Shown: positions 1-9,015, numbered from the stretch's first letter. The stretch is 30,006 bases of DNA from MWEH01 sp035409945 (GCA_035409945.1 DAONQC010000016.1:1-30006), one strand, 5' to 3'. Notes: generated from the sequence alone by a model not told the origin. Program-made: numbers and translations.

Positions 1-30
1 TTTATAGATTTTTATAGATTTTTATAGATT
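1..30. repeat. Three perfect 10-bp tandem repeats
   Basis: The unit TTTATAGATT occurs three times in a row at the very left edge and may continue outside the window. It lies 4 bp beyond the stop codon of the shortened C69 peptidase gene, so it could mark the rearrangement point that removed the gene's 3' end. Confidence 0.9.
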
Positions 31-34
31 TTAA

Positions 35-844
35 CTAACTGTAACTAACCCCTCTACTATCCACAACCATACTTCCTGTTGTATGGTCCCCAAGAAGACT
101 TTGATGCATGCAGACACTAGAAACACTTCCTTTTGTATATAACTTTTGTCTGTCATCGGTATCGTGTGCTCTTAACGCTGCAAATACGTCTCTAATGTTT
201 TCAGCATTCTGTATATTGTTACAGCCAGAAATTTGCCTTTTCATTGACCCAGCAAAATATGTAATTAATTTGTTTGTGTGTATTTTGGCAAAATCATCTT
301 CCTCAATTGAAAGTCGATTGGAAATATTGCCATAATTTCCAAGTTTTTTTGTTTTATATTCATATCCTGAAGTTTCTATAATGTATGCATCGTGTCTATC
401 TGCAACTAAAAAGCTATTATCATAGTAAAACTTCTTATCAAAACCGCAATTGCCCCCTTGCCCATAAGTTGTTAACGCACTGATAATTTCATCAAGTCCT
501 TCTTTTGCGTTATCTGCTCTTTCAAGTGCAAGTCGTAAAATATCCATACCGAGCAACCTATTTGTTTTTTTACCTTTGGACTTGGTGAAAACCGCTTCAT
601 TTCCAATGATAACCCCTAACTCGTTAATTCCCATTTCAGCACCCCACATCCAACTAGGACGAACTAAAAGAACTGAATGCTTTTTCTTAACCTGTGGCAC
701 CGATATATATGTGCACATGACTGTTTCTTCTTTAGTTTCACCACCAGGTATAAATTGTACTAAGTTAGGTTCATTACAGGATCTATCACTATTTTTTGCA
801 AATATTCCGCCTTCTTTAAAGGACTTCCACATGGTATCGCACAT
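35..844 (-). CDS. Secernin-like C69 family peptidase, C-terminally shortened
   Basis: The 269-residue product starts Met-Cys-Asp-Thr; Cys2 would become the N-terminal nucleophile after Met removal, as in Ntn-hydrolase dipeptidases of family C69 (secernins). Other family-like stretches are the early FAKNSDR segment, the WMWGAEMGINE region near residue 66 and the late TGSMV segment. From general knowledge, secernin-type proteins are about 400 residues, so this one lacks roughly the last third. It stops soon after TGSMV, and a 10-bp tandem repeat begins 4 bp later. No signal peptide is visible, so a cytoplasmic enzyme is expected. The start is supported by AGGAG 8 bases upstream. It is divergent from the radical SAM gene. 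It may be a decayed gene. Confidence 0.7.
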   Translation of the reverse strand: MCDTMWKSFKEGGIFAKNSDRSCNEPNLVQFIPGGETKEETVMCTYISVPQVKKKHSVLLVRPSWMWGAEMGINELGVIIGNEAVFTKSKGKKTNRLLGMDILRLALERADNAKEGLDEIISALTTYGQGGNCGFDKKFYYDNSFLVADRHDAYIIETSGYEYKTKKLGNYGNISNRLSIEEDDFAKIHTNKLITYFAGSMKRQISGCNNIQNAENIRDVFAALRAHDTDDRQKLYTKGSVSSVCMHQSLLGDHTTGSMVVDSRGVSYS

Positions 845-875
845 ACTAATTCTCCTATCAAATTTGATATGTAAT

Positions 876-881
876 ATTATA
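876..881 (-). promoter_or_regulatory. Extended -10 promoter of the C69 peptidase gene
   Basis: On the minus strand the sequence reads TGATATAAT, an extended -10 element, 32 bases before the ATG. No good -35 hexamer is seen at 17 bases. The rest of the 301-bp divergent region (845-1145) shows no further gene. Confidence 0.5.
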
Positions 882-1105
882 TCACATCCTTTTATTCAGC
901 TTAAGGCACAAAAACCACCCACCATAAATGTAAATTTCAATCAAATCTTTGCCACTCTAGCAGATATATATTCAGATAATCTACACACCTAAATGCAAGT
1001 TGCACTTACTATGACAACGAACACTCAAAACTTCCCAAACTAACTGCAACTTTATTTAAGAATTAACAAAAGATAGTATGGTGTAAGCACATATAGTAAT
1101 TTTTT

Positions 1106-1113
1106 GATATAAT
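1106..1113 (+). promoter_or_regulatory. Extended -10 promoter of the radical SAM gene
   Basis: TGATATAAT lies 32 bases before the start codon at 1146, with AAAGG as the ribosome site 7 bases before the ATG. The -35 region is poor, as for the divergent C69 gene. Confidence 0.45.
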
Positions 1114-1145
1114 ATGAAAATGAAGTTAACACAAAGGTCTTTAAA

Positions 1146-2603
1146 ATGAAAGTTGTATTTTTAGCTCTTAATTCAAGTTATATACACACTTTGCTAGCTC
1201 CCAGATATTTGGTAGCTAATTGTTCGTATCCTATAGAAATAATAGAGACAAATGTCAATGTCCCTTTAACCGAAGTAACAAGTGTACTAATTGAGAAAAA
1301 ACCTGATGTGTTAGCCATAAGTTGCTATATTTTTAACATTAAGTTCATAAAGAAATTGCTCCCTATTATCAAAAAGGAACTTCCTAATACAAAGATAATT
1401 CTTGGTGGATACGAGGTATCATACAACCCAGAAGACTATCTAGATGTTGCTGACTATATTCTTCAAGGAGAAGGCGATTTAACATTTGGAGAACTAATAC
1501 TAGATATATATAACAATCGTAGTAGAGAGCGAATAATTAAAGGAAAACCTGTTGAAATACTAGACTCTATAATAAGCCCATATTCTCAAGAGTACTGCAT
1601 ACAAGGTGATAAAAAAATACTATATTATGAAAGCTCGAGAGGATGTCCTTTTAACTGCAGTTATTGCATGTCTAGTGATTCTCGTGTAAGAGCTTTTTCG
1701 CTTAACCGTGTATATTCTGATCTTGATACAATAATGAGTTATAACCCGAAATTAGTTAAATTTGTAGATAGAACTTTTAACTACAATTTAAATAGAGCAA
1801 AAAGTATAATACGATATATAATTCAAAATTTTTATGAAACCTCAACTGTATTCCATTTTGAAGTAGCTCCTGAACTTTTTGATGATGAACTATTATCCCT
1901 TCTAGCAAGTGTTAAAGAAAATTTCATCCAACTTGAAATCGGCATTCAGTCCTTTAATCAAAAAACATTACAAGCTGTTAATAGAAAAGCAAATGCTAAA
2001 TTAATAGAAAAAAACATAACATTTTTATCTAAAACAAATATTCATATACATACTGATTTAATAGCTGGACTACCTTTCGAAGGTTACGAAAGCTTTGTAG
2101 ATGGATTTAATAAGTTATATTTATTAAACCCAGATTGTCTACAACTTGGTTTCCTTAAGATACTTAAAGGGGCACCCATAGAAAAGGATGTTGAAAACTA
2201 TCAAATCTCACCAATTCCCCCATATGAGATAATATCAACCCCATGGCTAAGTGAAAATGAAATCAATAATTTAAAGGTAGCAGAAGACATGCTTAACCTA
2301 TACCATAACAGTGGACGTTTCAAAGTTACTATTCCATACATTATGAAACTGATGTATCAAAACTCACCCTTTTCATTTTTCCTAGACATTGGAAACTACT
2401 ACATTTCAAAAGGTAAAACCAAAAAAGGCTCAAGTGCTCCTATGCAAAACCAAATGATTTATGACTTCATAACCGATAATTATTCACCAGAAAACAATAA
2501 GGCTCCATCGCTAGATGAAGCCCTAAGTGAACTCGTAAACCTTCTTAATACTGACTATATAAATAACGGTAACGTCAGAAAATGGAAGCGCAAGGTTCGA
2601 TAA
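1146..2603 (+). CDS. B12-binding domain radical SAM protein
   Basis: The protein has 485 residues. Residues 1 to about 130 look like a cobalamin-binding Rossmann domain, with KVVFLALNSSY at the N-terminus, PDVLAISCYIFN and the IILGGYEVSYNPE segment. The radical SAM core follows, with the [4Fe-4S] ligands C167-x3-C171-x2-C174 (CPFNCSYC), then KFVDRTFN and the LEIGIQSFN strand. This combination resembles proteins carrying a DUF4080 tail. The substrate is unknown; family members are annotated as putative methyltransferase-like or rearrangement enzymes. It is transcribed alone. The C-terminal end (KWKRKVR) falls inside a degenerate tandem duplication, so the last residues may have been changed by that event. 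Function beyond family is not supported. Confidence 0.85.
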   Translation: MKVVFLALNSSYIHTLLAPRYLVANCSYPIEIIETNVNVPLTEVTSVLIEKKPDVLAISCYIFNIKFIKKLLPIIKKELPNTKIILGGYEVSYNPEDYLDVADYILQGEGDLTFGELILDIYNNRSRERIIKGKPVEILDSIISPYSQEYCIQGDKKILYYESSRGCPFNCSYCMSSDSRVRAFSLNRVYSDLDTIMSYNPKLVKFVDRTFNYNLNRAKSIIRYIIQNFYETSTVFHFEVAPELFDDELLSLLASVKENFIQLEIGIQSFNQKTLQAVNRKANAKLIEKNITFLSKTNIHIHTDLIAGLPFEGYESFVDGFNKLYLLNPDCLQLGFLKILKGAPIEKDVENYQISPIPPYEIISTPWLSENEINNLKVAEDMLNLYHNSGRFKVTIPYIMKLMYQNSPFSFFLDIGNYYISKGKTKKGSSAPMQNQMIYDFITDNYSPENNKAPSLDEALSELVNLLNTDYINNGNVRKWKRKVR

Positions 2604-2786
2604 TTTTTATCCTTAAGTAATTGCATTAATTAAAACCCACTCTTCTTTCTCACCTTCTTGAACATCTACTGTTTCTAAATTGCCTTCAAACAGTAACATC
2701 AGAAAATGAAAGGCAATGTTCGATAATTTTTAAGTAGTTATACTCCCTATTATTCTTTTTCCTCTTTTTGAACCTCTACTATTACT
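2565..2786. repeat. Degenerate tandem duplication of a gene junction
   Basis: The sequence AACGGTAACGTCAGAAAATG (from 2565) recurs as AACAGTAACATCAGAAAATG (from 2689), followed in both copies by a match to CGATAATTTTTA. Further on, 2651-2676 matches 2761-2786. The repeat unit therefore carries both the 3' end of the radical SAM gene and the 3' end of the opposing MFS gene. The offset drops from 124 to 110 bases, implying a 14-base indel. Confidence 0.8.
2613..2690 (-). pseudogene. Vestigial copy of the MFS transporter C-terminal tail
   Basis: Read on the minus strand this stretch is open and encodes NLETVDVQEGEKEEW and a few more residues before a TAA. The intact MFS tail ends VIVEVQKEEKE. 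It is the leftover of the tandem duplication and has no start of its own. The 147-bp gap between the radical SAM and MFS genes holds little else; I see no clear terminator. Confidence 0.6.
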
Positions 2787-4240
2787 TCTTCTTGACTAGA
2801 AACATTGATGTTTTCTTCTACCGTCACTTCTTCTTGACTAGCAAGATCAAGGTTTTCTTCTACAGACAGATCTTCTTTGATTGCTTCATCTTGGCTAATT
2901 GCACCAGCATTTGATTCTAAAGCAACTCTTTCTTTTTTCTCTTGTAGATGTGCAAATACTAGTGGAATAAATGTAAGCACTGCAACAGCTATTGCAACAT
3001 AGAATAATTCTTTAGATGGAGTATATCCAGGAACTTCCACCCCATCGTAAAGTAGAGTGATGGGTTTTCCAAGATTTTTAATTACTGGATTTGCAATAGC
3101 AGGTCCAAATACCATGGGAACACAAACATAGAAAAATAGTCTAACACCTTCTAGTTGTCCACGTTGTTCTTCTGGATATAGGTTTTTACACCACATCATA
3201 AGGGCTTGATATATAACCATATATCCACCACCCACAAATATGACTCCAAGCACTATCACAAACTTATTAACAAAGTCGTTTGGTCCTACAAAGTGCGATA
3301 GAACCATTATAAATAGACCAACAATATTCCCTATTAGTGCAACTCCAACTACTGGTACATATTGTTTCTTGTTAATAAACTTACCTGCAATTATTGTAAA
3401 TGGAATGGCAATTATTAAACCAATTCCAAGGATTATTCCTGCAAGTCCTTCGTCATACCCCCTTGTATAAATGAAGTAGTTCATAAGATGTGGAAAGTAC
3501 ACATTAAAGCTTATAAAAAATACTGCAAATATTAATAATACAAGTAGGAGCATCTTGTTTTTCCAAAGCAGTTTAAAATTAAATGCTTGGGCAAATTGGT
3601 GAAAATATCCTTTTGGATGGACACTCGGTTTAAGTGTAGGTGAATCTTTTAGCGTAAATGCACAAAACACCCCAACAAGCATAACAAATACACCCATTAT
3701 AATGAAAAATGGAAAGTATCCTAATGCGTTAATAATAAGTCCACCAATAACTGAGCCTACAATAGTTGCAAGTACTGGTTGCACAGCAATAACGGCTCCT
3801 AGTCCACCTCTATTGTTTTCATTACTAATATCTGTAGTCCAGGGATTAAATCCAGCGTCATTACCAAGAGAACCAAAAAATGACATAATTGAATCAGCTA
3901 TAACTACCATAGAAGCTAAAACCACAATATTATTATTTGGTATAAATTCTAAAGCTCCAAATGTAATGGTAGAAATACCCCATAGAATATATCCTACAAC
4001 AATAAATGGTTTTCTTTTCCCTAGCCTATCTGAGCCAGTTCCTGATATAAATGTTGAAAGTGTTGTAACAATAGCACTAACCGCAACCATCCAAGTGATA
4101 ATACTGGGATCTGGTGCAATTTTAGCGTATACGAACGTATTGAACCATTGGTTTTCAATATTCCAACACAATTGTCCAGCAAGTCCAGCTATCCAAATTA
4201 TTGCCCAATTTTTCTTACTGATTTTATCGCTTTTTTCCAT
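2750..4240 (-). CDS. MFS transporter, sugar-type, with repeated acidic tail
   Basis: The 496-residue protein has about twelve hydrophobic segments and the MFS loop signature GSDRLGKRKPFIV near residue 70, which favours a major facilitator carrier related to sugar/cation transporters. The last 65 or so residues are cytoplasmic, acidic and repeated: SVEENLDLASQEEV is followed by TVEENINVSSQEEV, a 14-residue period. GAGGTGGAG just before the ATG is a strong ribosome site. It follows the GPH symporter gene by 35 bp, so both are probably one transcript. The GH28 gene upstream suggests uptake of pectin-derived sugars; this substrate is inferred only from context. Confidence 0.85.
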   Translation of the reverse strand: MEKSDKISKKNWAIIWIAGLAGQLCWNIENQWFNTFVYAKIAPDPSIITWMVAVSAIVTTLSTFISGTGSDRLGKRKPFIVVGYILWGISTITFGALEFIPNNNIVVLASMVVIADSIMSFFGSLGNDAGFNPWTTDISNENNRGGLGAVIAVQPVLATIVGSVIGGLIINALGYFPFFIIMGVFVMLVGVFCAFTLKDSPTLKPSVHPKGYFHQFAQAFNFKLLWKNKMLLLVLLIFAVFFISFNVYFPHLMNYFIYTRGYDEGLAGIILGIGLIIAIPFTIIAGKFINKKQYVPVVGVALIGNIVGLFIMVLSHFVGPNDFVNKFVIVLGVIFVGGGYMVIYQALMMWCKNLYPEEQRGQLEGVRLFFYVCVPMVFGPAIANPVIKNLGKPITLLYDGVEVPGYTPSKELFYVAIAVAVLTFIPLVFAHLQEKKERVALESNAGAISQDEAIKEDLSVEENLDLASQEEVTVEENINVSSQEEVIVEVQKEEKE

Positions 4241-4275
4241 AACTCCACCTCGGGTAAATTATATTCTATTACAGT

Positions 4276-6000
4276 CTATTCCTTATCATCTAAAGGAGCA
4301 TCTTCTTCTAAAACTTGCTGTTTCTCTTCATCTATTTCTCCTATTTTCAAATCATCTGCACTAGCAGCATGAGCCCTTTTGTTTAGTTCGTTTGCTATCT
4401 TTTTATGAAGGTCATCATCTAAAGGAGAATCTTCTATGATTTGCTGTTTCTCTTCATCTACTTCTCCTACTTCCAAACCATCAGCACTAGTAGCATGACG
4501 CCTTTCATTTAGTTCATTTACTATCTTTTTATGAAGGTCATCATCTAAAGCATACTTCCAAGTAGGAATTATAGAAAGTAGGCAGCCTATTGCAGGAGGT
4601 ATCGATACTATGAAAAATAGTATCATCATAAAGTTATCATACTGTGCCATCTCGCGAGGAAGTAAGTCATTCGGACCCATATTGGCAATGTATTCATTTA
4701 AATCTGCAATTGCAGCATCTGAAAACCCTACTGCTGCATATGCAATTGAAGCAAGTATCGTGGCGATTCCAGTTGTAAGTTTTGCAAGGAATGTTTGACC
4801 TGCAAAAAATATTCCGTCCGGTCTATTCCCATTTTTATGTTCCTCATAATCTATACAATCAGCTATCATTGAGGATTGAAGCACAGTAACTAACCCACTA
4901 AAAAAACCATTAACTGCAAAAAGTAATGTAAAGAAAGCTATTAAAGGTATTGAAGTTGCTAACATTCCCCTAGGAGTTAACATATATGTTACAAAAATAG
5001 CAGCAAATGGAAGAGCACTCGCTATATTAGATATATTATATATATTTTTCTTCTTGAATTTTTTTATTAAAGCCGGAGCAACTCCCATTCCAATAAAATT
5101 ACCTACAAACATTCCACCACCAAGAACAATCATATATACAAGTGACATAACAGGATCTTTGGTTGCGAAATAGTAATTAATTAAGGGCATAGCTGCAAGA
5201 GCAATCAGCATTTTAGGACTACCTAAAATACCTGAGAGCATTATTTGCATGAAAGGCTTATTATTTTTCATTGTAATGAAGTTTTCTTTTAGTGAAGGTT
5301 TCTTTTCAGTCGAAGCAACTCTTTCTTTTACTTTAAACCCACCTAGTTGAAATAATATGGTTCCAATAACTGCAAACAGTAACGCACCTAAGAAAAAGCC
5401 CCACCTTTCTCCATTTGCTGCAGAAATTCCAAGTGACGCTGTAAGTTTTTCTCCAAACGCTAGTGATAATGGGATTATTGCAAGTAACGTTATCCCACCC
5501 CCTATTCCACCAGCAATTCTAGCAAGTGATAATAGTTTATTTCTATCGTGAGTATCTTCTGTCATTAAAGCAGTAATTCCCCAAAGAGGGATATCGCCTA
5601 CCGTATACGCCATAGTCCAAATTAAATACGTTAAAGAGGCCCATGCAACAATCAAAACATTCATCCCTATGGATTCACCAAAAAAGCCAAAGTTTGTAAA
5701 GCATAAAATAGTTATTATCATTATTGGCACTGGTGTATAGATAAGATAGGGTCTACACTTTCCCCACTTACTTCTAGTTTTATCTACTAGCGTCCCCATC
5801 ATAAAATCATTAATGGCATCCCATACTCTAGTAACTGACATTATTATGCCTACTATAAGAGCTGGTATTAATATGACAAACTGAAAATAATACGAAAGTG
5901 CTGCACCAATAATATTATAAATAATATTTTGCCCAGCCATTGCAATTAGATAAACTATCATTTCCGACTTAGTATAAGTCAACAGTTTCTTTTGTTCCAT
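4276..6000 (-). CDS. GPH-family sugar:cation symporter with duplicated C-terminal tail
   Basis: The 574-residue protein has the features of glycoside-pentoside-hexuronide:cation symporters (MelB-like): about twelve membrane spans, RVWDAINDFMMGTLVDKTRS near residue 60 with acidic residues in helix II, and GKCRPYL in the following loop. Residues after about 480 form a soluble tail in which a block starting LDDDLHKKI and ending EEKQQ is present twice (42- and 43-residue copies), then LDDKE. Family members without the tail are about 450 to 480 residues. It probably imports uronides or oligo-galacturonides made by the GH28 enzyme encoded upstream. A promoter lies just before it. The tail's role is unknown. 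Confidence 0.88.
   Translation of the reverse strand: MEQKKLLTYTKSEMIVYLIAMAGQNIIYNIIGAALSYYFQFVILIPALIVGIIMSVTRVWDAINDFMMGTLVDKTRSKWGKCRPYLIYTPVPIMIITILCFTNFGFFGESIGMNVLIVAWASLTYLIWTMAYTVGDIPLWGITALMTEDTHDRNKLLSLARIAGGIGGGITLLAIIPLSLAFGEKLTASLGISAANGERWGFFLGALLFAVIGTILFQLGGFKVKERVASTEKKPSLKENFITMKNNKPFMQIMLSGILGSPKMLIALAAMPLINYYFATKDPVMSLVYMIVLGGGMFVGNFIGMGVAPALIKKFKKKNIYNISNIASALPFAAIFVTYMLTPRGMLATSIPLIAFFTLLFAVNGFFSGLVTVLQSSMIADCIDYEEHKNGNRPDGIFFAGQTFLAKLTTGIATILASIAYAAVGFSDAAIADLNEYIANMGPNDLLPREMAQYDNFMMILFFIVSIPPAIGCLLSIIPTWKYALDDDLHKKIVNELNERRHATSADGLEVGEVDEEKQQIIEDSPLDDDLHKKIANELNKRAHAASADDLKIGEIDEEKQQVLEEDAPLDDKE
4285..4550. repeat. 126/129-bp tandem duplication inside the GPH gene
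   Basis: The stretch coding for LDDDLHKKIV...IIEDSP is repeated as LDDDLHKKIA...LEEDAP. Reading frame is kept, and the copies have diverged at both DNA and protein level, so the duplication is not recent. Confidence 0.85.
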
Positions 6001-6036
6001 ACATCCCCCACGCTTATTAAATGTTTAATTTAAATA

Positions 6037-6050
6037 ATTATACCACACTA
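6037..6050 (-). promoter_or_regulatory. Promoter of the GPH-MFS operon with a possible operator
   Basis: On the minus strand GTGTGGTATAAT contains an extended -10 (TGGTATAAT) 37 bases before the symporter ATG, with GGGGG before the start as ribosome site. The same GTGTGGTATAA word recurs on the plus strand at 6144-6154, so the pair forms an inverted repeat about 100 bp apart. The 280-bp gap 6001-6280 holds no gene. Confidence 0.5.
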
Positions 6051-6280
6051 AACAAGCCATTCCTATATTCAAAATTTTACCTCTATGAATAATAGGCAAA
6101 GCCTTGTAATTAACAATAATATGCAAGACTGTAAACATAGTTGGTGTGGTATAAAACAAGACTTACAAACCACCTAGCTAAAAAGATAATTCCTTTATAA
6201 TTAGTCCAGTATTAATTTCACTATTCATTATACCTTTCAGAACTTATTATTCTGCACATAATCAATAAATACTATAGAGT

Positions 6281-7912
6281 TTATTTCCAAGAAACATTTT
6301 TTAAAGATATCCTATCCTCTTCTTTTTCTACATTACAAAAATCTCTTGTGTTTGTGGACCTTGGAGTGACTTTGTAGTTATCAACTTCTAAACCGTCTAC
6401 ATATCTAGCAAACAATCCATAGACTGGTAAATCAAAATAGCCACTAATATTATGATTGATAATATACATATGTGAAACTCTAGTAATTTCGGGATATCCA
6501 GCCATATTTAATTTACCTTGATATGCACCTGCAGAATTTTTATATATGTTGAGTTTTTCCTTAGCTTCCCTATATGTTACAAATATATTTTTTAACTTTA
6601 CATTCTCAACATAATTAATCTTTGATCCTTTTTTATATCCAGTTATTGAACTTGGCATATCGCACCCTATGGCATTAATATCTGAAATCAATATATTTTT
6701 TAAAGAACCTTCACCATTTCTATATCCCAGCCAAATTAGAAATGGAGATGTAATGTTTTCCATCGTAATATTTTGAACGGTAATATCACTGACAGTAGAA
6801 CCATCAACACTTTCAATTGCTATCCCTGCATATCCACCTGCGATAGATGGTTTAAAGAAAAAACAATCCTTTACTAAAACATTAGAAATGGTATTATGAG
6901 TACCAGTTCCTATCTTAAAACAATTAGCAAGAGACATTATCTCGCAATCTTCAACTATCAAACCATTAAGAGGAGGAATCTTATCATCATCTGCTTTAAT
7001 ACAAATGGCATCGTCTCCTGTTGCTATAAAGCAATGCTTAATTTTAATATTTGATCCACCCTCTATATCAAAACCATCAGTGTTTGCAACGCGTATGTTA
7101 TTGTTGATAACAACATCTTCAATTAGTAAATTATCAACTCCTTCTAGCCTTGTAGTCCAACTCCCTGCTTCATATAACTCAAGATTTTTAATTGTTATAT
7201 TTTTGCAATTTTTCATGCCTATTAGAATGGGGCGCTTAAACTCATCGTCTTTCCCCATCATTATTCTTTTCCTATGTTCTATTACATATCTTTTCAGATT
7301 AAAGGTATCTAAAGGAAGGAATAAGGATTCCTCTTTTGCCTTATTAACATAAGTTGTACCATTTCCAGCAATTCGTCCCGGCCCTTCAATTACTACATTT
7401 TCAGCATCACTTGCTGAGATAAATCCAAGTGAATCTAACCTTTTTTCTTCATTTAAAGATTTATTTTCATCATATGTAATACACTCTAAAGATGCATCTT
7501 TTTCTATCCTCAAAGTTACATTTGATTTAAGCCTTAACTTACTTGTCCTATATCTACCATCTTCTACTAAAACAACTCCACCACCATTTTCAAAGGCAGC
7601 ATTTATAGCATTTTGAATGGCAACTGCATTATCTTTAAAACCTTTATTTTCACTAGCTCCATAAGTTCTAATATCAAACACTGTTCCTTCAATAGCGGCA
7701 CCATCATGCAAATATTTATCAAAAGGAATGTCAGCTAAAAACTGTCCATCTTCATCTAAATGATATGTTGATGCAACAAGCGAACCTTTACTACTACTAC
7801 TACTAATTGGTAAATAAAAATCTAAAATGCCAATAACAAAACAAAGCAAAATAACTACAAGAATAATTAACCCAATAATTTTTTTGCATCTTTTCTTAGC
7901 CGGTTTTTCCAT
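6281..7912 (-). CDS. Membrane-anchored glycoside hydrolase family 28 (polygalacturonase-like)
   Basis: The 543-residue protein begins with a basic stretch and one hydrophobic segment (about residues 12 to 32, KKIIGLIILVV onward), so it is probably anchored with the enzyme outside. The entry strand FDIRTYGASENKG and the parallel beta-helix repeats are typical of GH28. Catalytic-site motifs are NTDG at 277-280 and GDD at 299-301 (the acid residues), with a histidine in GTGTHN at 339; the usual RIK is not obvious and GIAIES sits where it would be expected. GH28 enzymes cut galacturonan or rhamnogalacturonan linkages. With the two transporters downstream it makes a pectin-use cluster. Exact linkage specificity cannot be told. 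Confidence 0.87.
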   Translation of the reverse strand: MEKPAKKRCKKIIGLIILVVILLCFVIGILDFYLPISSSSSKGSLVASTYHLDEDGQFLADIPFDKYLHDGAAIEGTVFDIRTYGASENKGFKDNAVAIQNAINAAFENGGGVVLVEDGRYRTSKLRLKSNVTLRIEKDASLECITYDENKSLNEEKRLDSLGFISASDAENVVIEGPGRIAGNGTTYVNKAKEESLFLPLDTFNLKRYVIEHRKRIMMGKDDEFKRPILIGMKNCKNITIKNLELYEAGSWTTRLEGVDNLLIEDVVINNNIRVANTDGFDIEGGSNIKIKHCFIATGDDAICIKADDDKIPPLNGLIVEDCEIMSLANCFKIGTGTHNTISNVLVKDCFFFKPSIAGGYAGIAIESVDGSTVSDITVQNITMENITSPFLIWLGYRNGEGSLKNILISDINAIGCDMPSSITGYKKGSKINYVENVKLKNIFVTYREAKEKLNIYKNSAGAYQGKLNMAGYPEITRVSHMYIINHNISGYFDLPVYGLFARYVDGLEVDNYKVTPRSTNTRDFCNVEKEEDRISLKNVSWK

Positions 7913-8008
7913 CCCCTAACCTTGAAAAATAGATAATATCTCTAATTTATCTAAACTTTAAAACCCATCCCTATCTAAACCACGTTGTATCTTTAATTTG
8001 CACCAAAG

Positions 8009-8118
8009 ATCTTTTTACTCGGTTTATTTGTATGTCCGTTATATAAACCTTCTCATTGTCTTTGTTGTCCATCAACAATCCTTTTAATCAGCTTGATTTG
8101 GGTGTCCGTACATAACCG
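8009..8118. repeat. Two degenerate ~40-bp repeats in the gap before GH28
   Basis: The stretch 8009-8048 (containing TGTATGTCCGTTATATAAACC) resembles 8078-8118 (containing GGGTGTCCGTACATAACC), a period near 69 bp. The gap 7913-8131 otherwise shows no gene or clear terminator. Confidence 0.4.
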
Positions 8119-8131
8119 TTAGTTTTTTAAT

Positions 8132-8446
8132 CTAATCGGCTTTTTCATCCATTGTTTCCAAAAGAAAACTAACAGGACGAAAGCCATCATTACAAGAAAT
8201 CATTGCAGATTTTTTATTCTTCATCCATCCGTTATATATATCTTCACCACCATAAGCGAGTGTCATAACAAATGGTGACATAGTCTCCCAAGCACTATCA
8301 CAAAGTCCAACAGGTTTTTCCCATCCATTAGCAATAAATACCTGCCCTTCTACCAAGTTACAAGCATTCTCAATCAGATTTTCATATTCATCTATTAAAT
8401 CTTTATGTACTGCAATTTTCTTTACCGTTATTTTTACCTTTTGCAT
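8132..8446 (-). CDS. TIGR04076-like small protein
   Basis: The 104-residue protein has the pattern of TIGR04076 family proteins as I recall it: KVKITV at the start, the VEGQVF segment, a PVGLCDSAWETMSPFV stretch with a single Cys, a glycine-rich LAYGGED turn and near the end CNDGFRPVSFLLE. The family's biochemical function is not known to me. The start at 8446 is chosen over an in-frame ATG 33 bases upstream because GAGGT lies 5 bases before it. It sits downstream of another small gene on the same strand and could be cotranscribed. Confidence 0.65.
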   Translation of the reverse strand: MQKVKITVKKIAVHKDLIDEYENLIENACNLVEGQVFIANGWEKPVGLCDSAWETMSPFVMTLAYGGEDIYNGWMKNKKSAMISCNDGFRPVSFLLETMDEKAD

Positions 8447-8512
8447 TTTTACCTCATGCGTTATTAAGCTTTTTATCAAAAATGTAAGGAACTAAAACGA
8501 ATCTACTATTTT

Positions 8513-8932
8513 TTATTCCAATCCAAAATCGTAGTGGCTTCCTTGTTTGTTCATATATTCAATATTCAAATCTAAATCGCTTATTTTATAATATTCGATA
8601 ATTGAATCTATTACTTTAGGGATGTTCATTTTTGAATGTATATGCACAAATGCATTTCCTTTATACACAGACACTCTACCTCTTGGAAAAAACATATAAT
8701 CATATTCTTTATTCCAAGTATTATAAGCCTCTTGTTGCCATAACTTTTTGTGTGGCACATCACCTCTTTTGGTTTTAACAATTTCTACTGGTTCGCCATT
8801 ATGATTTATCAGTATCCGTTCCCCCAACAATTCAAACTTGCCTTTAAAAATATCTATTACTGAATCTGCTATTATCCAAAAAGCACCTTCATAGCACAAA
8901 CCATCTTCTATATCCTGTTGTATGCTTTTCAT
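8513..8932 (-). CDS. Hypothetical protein, 139 aa
   Basis: I do not recognise this protein. It is soluble, without signal peptide, and reads like a compact alpha/beta fold with aromatic-rich blocks (LWQQEAYNTW, KEYDYMFFPRGR) and a late HIHSKMN segment. GGGGGG eight bases before the ATG is a strong ribosome site, so the gene is probably expressed. It lies in the accessory patch next to the small-RNA copies and upstream of the TIGR04076-like gene. Its size and setting would suit a small immunity or accessory protein, but nothing in the sequence proves that. Confidence 0.6.
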   Translation of the reverse strand: MKSIQQDIEDGLCYEGAFWIIADSVIDIFKGKFELLGERILINHNGEPVEIVKTKRGDVPHKKLWQQEAYNTWNKEYDYMFFPRGRVSVYKGNAFVHIHSKMNIPKVIDSIIEYYKISDLDLNIEYMNKQGSHYDFGLE

Positions 8933-9015
8933 TTTTTATCCCCCCTAAACATTATTTAGTTTTGACTAGCATACAGCCAATCCTTTTTATATTATCAACG
9001 ATTTTGTATAAGTAT

